From the NCBI GenBank assembly GCA_900551445.1, contig URWA01000003.1, forward strand, positions 1 to 64,000: a stretch of 64,000 nt of DNA, in the 5' to 3' direction. A program made the position numbers and the translations under genes. This DNA comes from an uncultured Bacteroides sp. (GTDB taxonomy: Bacteria > Bacteroidota > Bacteroidia > Bacteroidales > Bacteroidaceae). Positions 24,909 to 34,337 of the stretch are shown in pieces (within the stretch, counting starts at the first letter, position 1; the number at the start of each line of letters is the position of its first letter). Below the pieces are notes generated by a model. The model did not search any database. It was given only the letters and a program-made list of their open reading frames with translations, and had not been told where the DNA came from.

Positions 24909-27049
24909 GAATCTTTCTTAAACCATTTATAAAACCAGTTACCCACCTTGTCATAATACTGCGTTTCGGCCCATCCGCGCGGGTCGGCAAAGCTCAGTGT
25001 TTCATTCGGGTCGCCTTTCTGGTCAGGATACAACAACATGATGCTGTTATTATTGAAATACTTGGAAACCTGCATCGGCAAGCGTTCAAAAGAAGAGTCA
25101 TACGAGATAGAACCTCTTCGGGAACTTACAATCACCAGCAAATGATCATAATTCACCTGCCCGGTAATAATCAGCAGGTCGTCCCAGTTGTCCAGTTCCT
25201 GGAACTCCGTCATCACATCCTTATGCTTTTTCTGGATATATCCCTTGATGTAGCCCAACGTCTGCGGATGCGCAAAGAAATGCAAGCGACATCCCAGCTG
25301 ACTGCTCATCCGGCACAGGTGCGTTATCCATTTCACAAAGCCATGCTCAAATTCCGACTTGGGAGGCACAGCCACAATGATACGCCGCAACGTGTTTACC
25401 GGCATCTGAAAACGGGCAATCATCACCTGCTGATAAGTATTTTTCAGCAAGTCCTCCGTCAGATTTCCAAAGAAAGAGTCTACCAGATTGGATTTGTTAT
25501 GCAAACCGATGACAATCGTTGTCGATTCCGTTTCTTTAGCCGTGTGCAGAATTCCTGTCGCAATGTTCAAGTCGAAACGAGAGACCGTTTTCAGCGGGAC
25601 ATTGGCCGAAGCCGCAATCTGCGCCGCCCTTTCCAAGCTCCGCTTGCCCCGCATCTCCAGACGCACCGAGTCATTGTTATCATTAATCACATTCAGGGCG
25701 ACCAGGTTATCCGTACGTTTCTCATCGCGCACCACCAGCGCCAACTGCATCAGCCGCTCCAGAGTATCCGGATTGGCCACCGGTATCAGAATACGTTCCT
25801 TTTTCTGCTCCTTCTCTTCGTCCAGCTCCGCATCATCCATCGCAATCCGTTTGGCGGCATGCTCCGTGATGAACGAACTGACCACACAAGTCACCAGAAT
25901 CAGCAGAATCGTACCGTTGAGCACATCCTCATTGAGCAGACGTTCACCCGAAGGCAGGATAATATTGTAGCCCACCAGCACCGCAGCCAGAGTAGCCGCC
26001 GCCTGTGCATTGCTCAATCCGAACATCAGTTCCCGTTCCACCGGCTTCATGCGGTAAATCTTCTGTGTCAGCCAAGAGGCAATCCACTTGCCCAGCAAGG
26101 CCACCACAATCATCACCGAAGCCACCTTGAGGGAATCAATATGTCCGAAAAGCACATTGACATTGATAAGCATGCCCACCCCAATCAGGAAATACGGGAT
26201 AAACAAGGCATTCCCCACAAACTCCAAGTGACTCATCAGCGGAGACACATGCGGAATCAGGCGGTTCAAGACCAATCCGGCCAAGAAAGCACCCAAAATG
26301 CCTTCCATACCGACCCACTCCATCAGTCCCGCTCCCAAGAACACCATGGCCATCACAAAGATATACTGTACCACCTGGTCACTGTAACGACGGAAAAACC
26401 AGCGTCCGATGCGAGGGAAAGTCAGCATGATGACAGCACTCACCACTATCACCTTCAGCACCAGCCAAATCCAGAACATATCCGACGTCTCTCCCTTGTA
26501 CATACCGGAAATCACGGCCAGCACCAGCAACGTCAACGTATCCGTCACCGCCGTACCGCCCACCGCAATACTGACCGCCCGCTGACGGTTGATGCCATAA
26601 CGAATCACAATCGGATAGGCAATCAAGGTGTGCGAGGCATACATACTGGCCAACAAGACGGAGGTAATCAGGCCATATCCCAACAGATGCTGGTTCGTCC
26701 ACACTCCGATACCCAGCGGGATAATAAACGCCAGCAATCCCAGCACGGTCGCCTTCATGCGGATACTCTTGAAATCCTCCATGTTCATTTCCAGACCGGC
26801 CAGAAACATGATGTAATATAATCCTACCTTGCCAAAAAGTTCAAAACTGCTGTCACGGGCCAGGATGTTGAACCCATGTTCCCCAATCACGATACCCGCC
26901 AGAATCATGCCGATGATGTGCGGAATGCGTAAACGCTCCAGCACAATCGGTGCAAACAAAATGATAACCAAAACCAAGAAAAAAATCCAGGTCGGATCAG
27001 TAATGGGAAAATCTATATCGAAATGAAACAAATCTAACAATTCTTCCAT
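24905..27049 (-). CDS. CPA2-family cation:proton antiporter with C-terminal USP-like domains
   Basis: A 714-aa protein. Residues about 15-410 form a Kef/NhaP-type Na+/H+ exchanger domain of 12-13 helices (GMILAGIVIGEHGFN early on; FLAGLVLNRLIPH near 255). The remaining 300 residues resemble two universal-stress-protein-like domains (ILIPVANPDTLERLMQLALV at about 420, then RRIIVAVPPKSEFEHG at about 558). Such tails usually bind nucleotides and gate the channel. It is the first gene of the operon continuing to tcdA, lolD-like and cvfB-like. A leftward -7-like TATTTTTG (27088-27081) lies upstream. Confidence 0.85.
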   Translation of the reverse strand: MEELLDLFHFDIDFPITDPTWIFFLVLVIILFAPIVLERLRIPHIIGMILAGIVIGEHGFNILARDSSFELFGKVGLYYIMFLAGLEMNMEDFKSIRMKATVLGLLAFIIPLGIGVWTNQHLLGYGLITSVLLASMYASHTLIAYPIVIRYGINRQRAVSIAVGGTAVTDTLTLLVLAVISGMYKGETSDMFWIWLVLKVIVVSAVIMLTFPRIGRWFFRRYSDQVVQYIFVMAMVFLGAGLMEWVGMEGILGAFLAGLVLNRLIPHVSPLMSHLEFVGNALFIPYFLIGVGMLINVNVLFGHIDSLKVASVMIVVALLGKWIASWLTQKIYRMKPVERELMFGLSNAQAAATLAAVLVGYNIILPSGERLLNEDVLNGTILLILVTCVVSSFITEHAAKRIAMDDAELDEEKEQKKERILIPVANPDTLERLMQLALVVRDEKRTDNLVALNVINDNNDSVRLEMRGKRSLERAAQIAASANVPLKTVSRFDLNIATGILHTAKETESTTIVIGLHNKSNLVDSFFGNLTEDLLKNTYQQVMIARFQMPVNTLRRIIVAVPPKSEFEHGFVKWITHLCRMSSQLGCRLHFFAHPQTLGYIKGYIQKKHKDVMTEFQELDNWDDLLIITGQVNYDHLLVIVSSRRGSISYDSSFERLPMQVSKYFNNNSIMLLYPDQKGDPNETLSFADPRGWAETQYYDKVGNWFYKWFKKDS

Positions 27050-27131
27050 ATAAATGAGCGGTCTGTTTTAAATTTATGGACAAAAATACGAAAAAAGTTC
27101 CGCATTTCCCGTTTCGTATTCCAAAATGTTT

Positions 27132-27139
27132 TAATTTTG
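27132..27139 (+). promoter_or_regulatory. -7 element of asd
   Basis: TAATTTTG (27132-27139, followed by C) matches TAnnTTTG. It gives a leader of about 90 nt before the ATG at 27237. The -33 box is not clear. Confidence 0.45.
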
Positions 27140-27236
27140 CGATTCAATAGCTACAGGACGAATTTTAAATATCTTACTGAAGCACAGAAAGCAATACAAT
27201 CACGGAATTTATTAACTTAAACAAGAAACATAAGAA

Positions 27237-28247
27237 ATGAAAGTAGCAATTGTTGGTGCAAGCGGAGCCGTAGGACAGGAGTTCCTGCGCGTGCTCGATG
27301 AAAGAAACTTCCCGGTAGATGAACTGCTGTTGTTCGGCTCAACCAGAAGTGCCGGACGAAAATACACTTTTCGTGGAAAAGAAATCGAAGTAAAACTGCT
27401 GCAGCACAACGATGATTTCAAAGGAGTTGACATCGCATTCACTTCAGCCGGTGCAGGCACATCAAAAGAATTTGCCGAAACCATCACAAAATATGGAGCG
27501 GTGATGATTGACAATTCCAGCGCCTTCCGTATGGACAACGACATCCCCTTGGTGGTTCCTGAAGTCAACGCCGCTGATGCTTTGAACCGCCCGCGCGGTA
27601 TCATTGCCAACCCGAACTGTACGACTATCCAGATGGTCGTAGCATTGAAGGCTATCGAAAACCTCACTCACATCAAGCGTGTACACGTGGCTACTTATCA
27701 GGCAGCCAGCGGTGCCGGTGCAGCCGCCATGGACGAACTTTATGAACAATACCGTCAGGTATTGGCAGGTGAGCCTGTCAAGGTAGAGAAATTCGCCTAC
27801 CAGCTGGCTTTCAACCTGATTCCTCAGATTGACGTATTTACCGACAATGGATATACAAAAGAAGAGATGAAGATGTATAACGAGACACGCAAAATCATGC
27901 ACTCTGACGTAAAGGTCAGTGCAACTTGTGTACGTGTGCCTGCTCTTCGTTCTCACTCAGAAAGTATCTGGATTGAAACAGAACGTCCGGTATCTGTTGA
28001 AGAAGCCCGCGAAGCTTTTGCTCACGGAGAAGGTCTGGTACTGATGGACAACCCGGAAAAGAAAGAATATCCGATGCCGTTGTTCTTGGCCGGAAAAGAC
28101 CCTGTATATGTAGGACGTATCCGCAAGGACTTGTCTAACGAAAACGGACTGACCTTCTGGATTGTAGGCGACCAGATTAAGAAGGGTGCCGCACTCAATG
28201 CAGTACAGATTGCCGAATACCTGATTAAAGTGAAGAATATCGGATAA
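27237..28247 (+). CDS. asd: Aspartate-semialdehyde dehydrogenase
   Basis: A 336-aa NADP-dependent enzyme converting aspartyl phosphate to aspartate semialdehyde, the branch point for lysine/diaminopimelate, threonine and methionine. The N-terminal Rossmann motif [18 protein letters not shown] is intact. The catalytic cysteine is C128 in ANPNCTTIQ, with the downstream [13 protein letters not shown] segment carrying substrate-binding residues. Single transcription unit with its own terminator. Confidence 0.95.
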   Translation: MKVAIVGASGAVGQEFLRVLDERNFPVDELLLFGSTRSAGRKYTFRGKEIEVKLLQHNDDFKGVDIAFTSAGAGTSKEFAETITKYGAVMIDNSSAFRMDNDIPLVVPEVNAADALNRPRGIIANPNCTTIQMVVALKAIENLTHIKRVHVATYQAASGAGAAAMDELYEQYRQVLAGEPVKVEKFAYQLAFNLIPQIDVFTDNGYTKEEMKMYNETRKIMHSDVKVSATCVRVPALRSHSESIWIETERPVSVEEAREAFAHGEGLVLMDNPEKKEYPMPLFLAGKDPVYVGRIRKDLSNENGLTFWIVGDQIKKGAALNAVQIAEYLIKVKNIG

Positions 28248-28277
28248 CGGTTTCTTTCCGTTTTATATCACATCAAA

Positions 28278-28324
28278 ACATCGTTGACACGCTCTCTGAA
28301 ATGAGTTGTCAACGATGTTTTTTT
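28278..28324 (+). terminator. Terminator of asd
   Basis: A perfect 12-bp stem, ACATCGTTGACA (28278-28289) with TGTCAACGATGT (28307-28318), is followed by seven T. Confidence 0.9.
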
Positions 28325-28355
28325 ATCTACAGAATCAACCTTAAATAAAAAAGAA

Positions 28356-28383
28356 GGCCCCGACAGCCTCAGCTGTCAGAGCC
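28356..28383 (-). terminator. Terminator of the susCD operon
   Basis: GACAGC-CTCA-GCTGTC with additional GGCC/AGCC outer pairing is followed on the minus strand by TTCTTTTTTATTT. It lies about 33 bp after the SusD stop. Confidence 0.75.
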
Positions 28384-28415
28384 TCTTGATTCTCAATATC
28401 AGTTTTTATAACTGT

Positions 28416-30443
28416 TTAGTTAGCTGTTTCCTCATCAGCTACAGCATCTTCCCAATTATCAAACATGAATACACTTGCATCATAACCATCGTATCCGTAA
28501 TTCTGGCGGAGCGGAGCACCGATATTGGCTGTAATAGCAGAGTTCGGTACCGGCCAGAACAAGTTACGTTTGTCCACACGGTAGTTCAATTCCTTGCTTG
28601 AGATAATTGAACCATGGTTAAAGATGTTATAACGTGTAGTACGTTTGTACCAGTAACTTCCACCATTCAAATCTGTACCACTCTGTTTGTCCCAAGTAGC
28701 CAGGTCGTAAGTTTCACCCCATTCATCGGGCTGACCACTCTTAGCCAAGCACCAAGAGATACGAACCAGTTCCGGCTGACGCCATTCTTCCAGATAGAGT
28801 TCACGCGCACGTTCATCACAAATATCACCGATGGTCACTGTAGTAAACATCTTCTTGGCGTTCGCACGACGGCGGATGACATTGACATCTTCAGCAGCTC
28901 CCGTAGTATTTCCCTGATAGAACTTCGCTTCTGCACGCAGCAAGTAAGTTTCTGCCAAGCGGAACAAATACAGATTACCGTTGGATACATTGTTACCTTT
29001 CGTAGCACCATTGAACTGGTTGGCATTCATATTTTCCTCTGCACTCTGGTCAAGGATATACACCTTATACAACGGAGTCGGGAACCAGCTACGGATAGTA
29101 TCTTTGCAGAGCAATTGTCCTTTCTTAATTAAAGGTTCATTTTTCTCTTCATCCCATCCCCAGTCTTCCGGCGCATAAAGCATCATATTCTGTCCATAAA
29201 ACTCAGAAGAAGGATTATTGTATTTCAAATCGGTCATTTCTACCCAGTTACCTTTCTGGCGGTTATGACGCAAATCCTGCCAGTCTGTTTCACCGTCGTA
29301 GTTCCAGATAGTCTGGTTGTAATGATAAGAAGTACGGAAGCAACCGATACCACGACCTACAGCACGTACCCAATCCAACCCAGCATCATATTTACTGTCA
29401 CTACGTGCATAATTATAAGTCGGAGAGCCTACATTGTGAGGATCGACAATGATACCATTACTCCAATGCACAGTCATGGCACGCATCAACGGATAATTAA
29501 TAAATCCTTCAGAATAATAGTTCAAAATCGGCATGATAGTTTCAGTATTCGCTGCATCAGTAATATTAACACCACGGTGCAAATCCCAAATGACGTTGCG
29601 TTCTACCGGCCAAGTCTCCGGATTACCGGAAGGTACGTTTGTACCGAAAGGAGCTTGCATCAATGCCAGTCCATGATTGTTAATCAAGTCTGTAGCCATC
29701 GCTTCAGCCTTCGCATACTCTCCTACCACCAGATAGCACTTGATAAGCAACTGCATACAAGCCTCCTGATTCACCGTTCCGATATACCCAATTTCCTTCT
29801 GAGGCGGTACATGTTCTACGGCAAATTCCAAATCATGCACCAACATCTTGAAGATGGCCTCTTTGCTGGTTGATTTATAGTTCTGCTTAGGAACTTCAAT
29901 CAATTTCGTAATCAAAGGAATATCACCGAACAGCAATACCCCATGATAGTAGGCATAAGCACGATGGAAATAAGCCCGGCCCAGATATTCATCGCGTAAA
30001 GTAGGATCCAAGCCTTCTACCTTATCCACATTGGAAATGATGGTATTTGCAAAAGTGACGCTGTTCCAAGTACGGTCCCAGAAACGCTGCATGGCATTTT
30101 CGTCACCTCCCCCTTTCATACCAGAAGTCGGAGTAATCTTGTTGGCAAAATCATCCTGCATATCGCCTGCATCTGTTTTTGCATACAGGCCCAAGTCAGT
30201 CATGAAATAAAGAGAAGCCATGGGGAGTACGTTTGAATTACCATCCATCAACATTTCTTTCAAGCCATAGTCACACATCGCCATGGCAGCTTTCAACCCT
30301 GATTCGGTTGTATAGGTATTTTCAGGATTATAGAATGACAGCGGGTCTTGCTTCAGGAAATCATCTGTACATCCAGTAGTAAGCAGCGCAGCTGAAGCCA
30401 GCACCATACATCCTTTTGTAAATAATGTATTTAATGTTTTCAT
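28416..30443 (-). CDS. SusD/RagB-family outer-membrane glycan-binding lipoprotein
   Basis: A 675-aa SusD homologue, long for the family. The signal peptide ends in a lipobox LLTTGC (Cys near residue 25). Tetratricopeptide-like helices follow (GRAYFHRAYAYYHGVLLFGDIPL near 155; RLAETYLLRAEAKFYQG near 515), as does the C-terminal SusD segment. SusD forms the lid on the SusC barrel, captures an oligosaccharide at the cell surface and closes over the pore. The gene lies 17 bp downstream of susC. Confidence 0.93.
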   Translation of the reverse strand: MKTLNTLFTKGCMVLASAALLTTGCTDDFLKQDPLSFYNPENTYTTESGLKAAMAMCDYGLKEMLMDGNSNVLPMASLYFMTDLGLYAKTDAGDMQDDFANKITPTSGMKGGGDENAMQRFWDRTWNSVTFANTIISNVDKVEGLDPTLRDEYLGRAYFHRAYAYYHGVLLFGDIPLITKLIEVPKQNYKSTSKEAIFKMLVHDLEFAVEHVPPQKEIGYIGTVNQEACMQLLIKCYLVVGEYAKAEAMATDLINNHGLALMQAPFGTNVPSGNPETWPVERNVIWDLHRGVNITDAANTETIMPILNYYSEGFINYPLMRAMTVHWSNGIIVDPHNVGSPTYNYARSDSKYDAGLDWVRAVGRGIGCFRTSYHYNQTIWNYDGETDWQDLRHNRQKGNWVEMTDLKYNNPSSEFYGQNMMLYAPEDWGWDEEKNEPLIKKGQLLCKDTIRSWFPTPLYKVYILDQSAEENMNANQFNGATKGNNVSNGNLYLFRLAETYLLRAEAKFYQGNTTGAAEDVNVIRRRANAKKMFTTVTIGDICDERARELYLEEWRQPELVRISWCLAKSGQPDEWGETYDLATWDKQSGTDLNGGSYWYKRTTRYNIFNHGSIISSKELNYRVDKRNLFWPVPNSAITANIGAPLRQNYGYDGYDASVFMFDNWEDAVADEETAN

Positions 30444-30460
30444 AATGTTTTTTTCAGTAA

Positions 30461-33400
30461 TTAGAGTGTTACGTTAATACCAAAGTTAAAGGAACGTGTA
30501 GCCAATCCACCGGTTTCCGGATCACCGTATTCCCAACCATCGATCGTACAAACATTCTTGCAAGTGGCAGTCAGACGAATGCGGTCTACCATAAACTTGT
30601 GTGTCCATTTTTTCGGCAACGTATAACCAATAGTGATGTCATCCAAACGCACAAAGCTGCGGTTATAGACTTTGTCGACACCTCCCGCCAAACCTGTGTT
30701 CGGTCCTGCGGCATTCAGACGGCAGTAATCATTTGTCGGATGATCCGGTGTCCAGTATTCTCTGGCAGCTACGTTAAATCCGTTTGTAACCTGAGAACCA
30801 CCGTTTTCCTGGTTCAACCAGTAACCTGCACGGCTCTTGTGTCCCATGTATGAGTACAACGAAATAGACAATGTCAAGTCTTTCCACAAAGTGAAATCGT
30901 TACGCATGTTCCAGTAGATAGGAGGAGCTGTAGTACCTTGGTAAACCTTATCGTTATCATTATATACAGGTACACGAGTTCCATCTTCCAGAATCTGGTC
31001 ATCTTCCGTATAATGGTTGACTACTTTCGGGTCACCCGGTTTCTGTCCTACCAACGCAGCAGCCTTGATATCTTCCGGTGTGTTCTGCCATACGCCATCT
31101 GTTTCATAATACCAGATTGTACCGATAGGCTGGCCAATGAACCATCCGTTGGATGTATCGTCCTTTTCTACTCCGTTTTCATCGTAGTCGTAGTAGATGT
31201 GGTTAATCTTGTTCTTGTTGATAGAGAAACCTACAGAAGTATTCCAAGTAAAGTCCTTGTTCTGAATGTTGGTAGAGTTAAGGGCAATTTCAAAACCTTG
31301 GTTCTGTACTTCACCCAAGTTGGCCATAATAGAGCCAAATCCAGAGAAACTCGGCAGACGCTGACTCATGATCATGTCGGTCGTTTTCTTGAAATAATAA
31401 TCCATGTTGGCAGTCAATCGTCCGTTAAAGAAGGAGAGGTCCAAACCAACGTTCCATGCTTTTGTCTTTTCCCATTCCAAGTTAGGAGCAGCCAGACGGC
31501 TCATGTAAAGCGGGTTGACCACATTGGAATTACCGTTCTGGTAGTACACCATGTTTCCACCTGCCAAAGCCAAGTTGGCCAATGTAGAATAAACATCACC
31601 GAATTCACGGTTACCGTTGGTACCCCATGACAAACGCAACTTACCCATATCGAACCAGTCGCGAGCAGCAGCCATGAACTTTTCTTCTGAGAATACCCAG
31701 CTGGCACCTACAGAACCGAAGTTACCCCACGGGTTGTTAGCACCAAATCCAGAATAACCATCCCGACGGAATGTGGCTGTCACCATGTAACGGTCTTTCA
31801 AACCATAGAACAAACGACCCAGGTAGGAAGCAGCCGTATAGTGTGTATCGTTGGTACTGAAACTACTCTGACTCTTATTGGCACCTGAAGTATAGTGGAA
31901 GCTTAAGGCATCACTTGGAGTGATGTTACGTGCATTGATGGCATCTGACCAGTATCTGTGTTCCTCAGCTTCCTGTACCAAAGTAGCGGTAATATGATGG
32001 TCGCCGAAAGTCTTATCCCAAGTAATGGTGTTGTTCAAGTTGTAGTCGAAGTTTTTACTCCATCCACGGTCTACACCACGGCTCGGAGCAGAAGCATCCG
32101 GCAATTCAGCTGACATCCAATAGCGGTTGTAATACCACTGATAACGCGGAGCAATATTGAATGAATAGGTGAAACCTGCCGGTAATGTGATCTTGGCATT
32201 GAAAATCGTATTCAATACGGTATAACCTTTTTCCAAGTCATAATACTGACGGTCGAAATAATAGTTATAACCACCATTGGTAGGCAGACCAGACATAGGA
32301 TATTGTTCATAGTTTCCATCCTCGTCATACATGGAAGCGTATGGAGAGTTACGCAACATATTGTTATCCCAATAATTGCTTCCCAAAGAAACCTGGATAT
32401 CACCGTCTGAACGATCTTGGAAGTTCACATTGGCACCGATTTCCAACCAGTCTGTAATCTTGGCATTGATTTTCATGTTGGAACGGAACGCATTGTATTC
32501 ATTACCCTGTACGGCACCTTCATTATTTACGTAGCCCAATGACAGGTAATAGTTCACACGTTCAGTGGCACCTGAAATGCTGGCATTATAGTCTTGGTTG
32601 AATCCGGTACGGAAAGTTGCGTCATTCCAGTCAACCGCACGTCCATTCAAGAAATTATCCATCATCAACGGGGAGTTATAGAATTCCAGACGACGTGCAA
32701 ACAGGCTCAACATAGATTCGCCATCTGACAGACCGATACCACTCGCTCCAACATTGGTAGCCCATGCATTCTGCTGTTCTGTTGTCATCAGACGGGGGTC
32801 ATCGTAGTAGCCTTGAGGATACAATAAGTTACCATTCGAATCCTTAGCCTGATAATAACCATACAATCCATCTTCGCCTTGGCCGTAAGTGTAATACATC
32901 TTACGCCAGTCCTGATGGAATTTCAAGTATCCGGCAGCATCAAAGTAATCACGGTAATCTGATTTATTTACGACAGAAAGGTTAGCGCTCACATTGATGA
33001 CCGGCTTTCCTTCCTTACCTTTCTTCGTAGAAATGATGATTACACCTGCAGCGGCTTTCGCACCATAGATAGCGGCAGAAGAAGCATCCTTCAACACATC
33101 AATCTGAGCGATATCATCCGGATTGATTTCGGAAAGTTCACCGTAGAACGGCATACCATCCAATACAATCATCGGGCTGGCATTGGTACCCAAAGAGTTC
33201 TGACCACGCAGCTGGATAGAAGCGTCCGTACCTTTAGCTGATGCATCATAACCGATCTGCAAACCCGGTGTACCACGCAACACATCCTGTACTGAAGTCG
33301 GATTCTGGTCGGCAAGTTTGGTCGGATTAATCTGTACTACTGAACCAGTAAGGTCTTTCTTACGCATGGTACCATAACCGACAACCACTACTTCTTGCAG

Positions 33401-33763
33401 CATTTCGGCATCGTCCTTCAATACGATGTTCAATTCTTTTGAAGAATCAATCTTAAACTCCTGAGTCTTGTAACCGATAAAAGAAACTTCGATTACCGCT
33501 CCTTTAGATACATTTAATGTAAACTTACCATCAATATCAGATATAGTACCTGTAGTTCCCCCTTTCACGGCAATACTGGCTCCAATTACGGGCTCTCCCA
33601 TATTGTCCTTCACTATACCTGACACTTTCAAATTTGATTGTTGAGTAGCTTGAACTTCATTATTGCTCGCCATTGCAGCTAACGGATGGGTAGCAATAAA
33701 TCCAGAACAAAGCAGTAAAGCAAATAATGCTTTCCGATTGTTTCTTACTAAATCTATCTTCAT
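30461..33763 (-). CDS. SusC/RagA-family TonB-dependent transporter
   Basis: A 1100-aa outer-membrane barrel importing oligosaccharides with TonB energy. After the signal peptide comes a carboxypeptidase-D-like regulatory fold (KVSGIVKDNMGEPVIGASI, about 45-120) and the family hallmark EVVVVGYGTMRKKDLTGSV. A plug domain with ASSAAIYGAKAAAGVIIIST and a long barrel that ends in an aromatic-rich strand (SFNFGINVTL) follow. Paired with the SusD at 28416. It is presumably induced by the HTCS encoded divergently at 34338. Confidence 0.95.
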   Translation of the reverse strand: MKIDLVRNNRKALFALLLCSGFIATHPLAAMASNNEVQATQQSNLKVSGIVKDNMGEPVIGASIAVKGGTTGTISDIDGKFTLNVSKGAVIEVSFIGYKTQEFKIDSSKELNIVLKDDAEMLQEVVVVGYGTMRKKDLTGSVVQINPTKLADQNPTSVQDVLRGTPGLQIGYDASAKGTDASIQLRGQNSLGTNASPMIVLDGMPFYGELSEINPDDIAQIDVLKDASSAAIYGAKAAAGVIIISTKKGKEGKPVINVSANLSVVNKSDYRDYFDAAGYLKFHQDWRKMYYTYGQGEDGLYGYYQAKDSNGNLLYPQGYYDDPRLMTTEQQNAWATNVGASGIGLSDGESMLSLFARRLEFYNSPLMMDNFLNGRAVDWNDATFRTGFNQDYNASISGATERVNYYLSLGYVNNEGAVQGNEYNAFRSNMKINAKITDWLEIGANVNFQDRSDGDIQVSLGSNYWDNNMLRNSPYASMYDEDGNYEQYPMSGLPTNGGYNYYFDRQYYDLEKGYTVLNTIFNAKITLPAGFTYSFNIAPRYQWYYNRYWMSAELPDASAPSRGVDRGWSKNFDYNLNNTITWDKTFGDHHITATLVQEAEEHRYWSDAINARNITPSDALSFHYTSGANKSQSSFSTNDTHYTAASYLGRLFYGLKDRYMVTATFRRDGYSGFGANNPWGNFGSVGASWVFSEEKFMAAARDWFDMGKLRLSWGTNGNREFGDVYSTLANLALAGGNMVYYQNGNSNVVNPLYMSRLAAPNLEWEKTKAWNVGLDLSFFNGRLTANMDYYFKKTTDMIMSQRLPSFSGFGSIMANLGEVQNQGFEIALNSTNIQNKDFTWNTSVGFSINKNKINHIYYDYDENGVEKDDTSNGWFIGQPIGTIWYYETDGVWQNTPEDIKAAALVGQKPGDPKVVNHYTEDDQILEDGTRVPVYNDNDKVYQGTTAPPIYWNMRNDFTLWKDLTLSISLYSYMGHKSRAGYWLNQENGGSQVTNGFNVAAREYWTPDHPTNDYCRLNAAGPNTGLAGGVDKVYNRSFVRLDDITIGYTLPKKWTHKFMVDRIRLTATCKNVCTIDGWEYGDPETGGLATRSFNFGINVTL

Positions 33764-33793
33764 TGCTTTTCAAATTAATTAGATTTTACGTGG

Positions 33794-33802
33794 GCAAAAT
33801 TA
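33794..33802 (-). promoter_or_regulatory. -7 element of the susCD operon
   Basis: TAATTTTGC on the minus strand (33802-33794) matches the consensus, 31 bp before the ATG. No good -33 box is visible, as expected for an activator-dependent PUL promoter. Confidence 0.5.
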
Positions 33803-34290
33803 TATTATATTAAGTAAGTGAAAGATAAAAAAATGAGCAAATGCATCATTTTTTTCGTCATTCTCTCCGACCGAGAAAATAAAAATAAGTCATTTATACA
33901 GATTTACACCTTATTATAAAAGACCTATTCTTCTCCAACGACTACTCAGCAAATGCCTAGAGAATAAGCACAAAACGGCCTTGTATCTTTTATGTTTTCC
34001 TTGTGAGAGCCCTACGTTTTCCCCGTGGGAACCGTATGTTTCCCGTCCGAGAAACCAATGTTTTCCACATGGAAAACCTAAAAATCTATTCAGCCTTTTT
34101 CTATTGTTTCCCCTTCATTTATTCGTTTCTTTCCTTTCTCTGTCCGAATGTCTTCAACAGGTAGCGCGCACGTTTCAAACAGCAGAAAATTTCTAACTTT
34201 TCTTTTCAGACTCTGTGATAAAAATTCGTCATAACCTAGAAAAATTCGTCTGTTTCATCCGGATGTACAGCATTTTTTCATCTACCTAGG
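33803..34290. other. Divergent intergenic region between susC and the HTCS gene
   Basis: No gene is seen. It holds array B (33991-34080) plus AT-rich sequence near the susC start, where an HTCS binding site would be expected but is not recognisable by eye. Confidence 0.4.
33991..34080. repeat. 22-bp-period palindromic tandem array (array B)
   Basis: The units start at 33991, 34013, 34035 and 34057, with the start of a fifth at 34079: exact 22-bp spacing. Each opens (T/A)A(C/T)G-TTTTCC and closes GGAAACC or similar. The fourth contains a perfect 7-bp hairpin GTTTTCC-ACAT-GGAAAAC. The unit sequence is close to that of array A at 141-235. Confidence 0.78.
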
Positions 34291-34291
34291 T

Positions 34292-34320
34292 GTACAATCA
34301 CGGAGTTTATTGTACTTTTG
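34292..34320 (+). promoter_or_regulatory. HTCS promoter region with inverted repeat
   Basis: A perfect inverted repeat GTACAAT (34292-34298)-N10-ATTGTAC (34309-34315) overlaps the -7 box TACTTTTG (34313-34320). The overlap suggests a repressor or autoregulatory site. ATG at 34338. Confidence 0.5.
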
Positions 34321-34337
34321 TTTTAAAATCGTAATCC

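Noticed and set aside
25142..26821. Long His/Gln-rich open frame opposite the antiporter (559 codons)
   Set aside because: Low-complexity antisense shadow of a membrane protein gene whose own motifs are clear.
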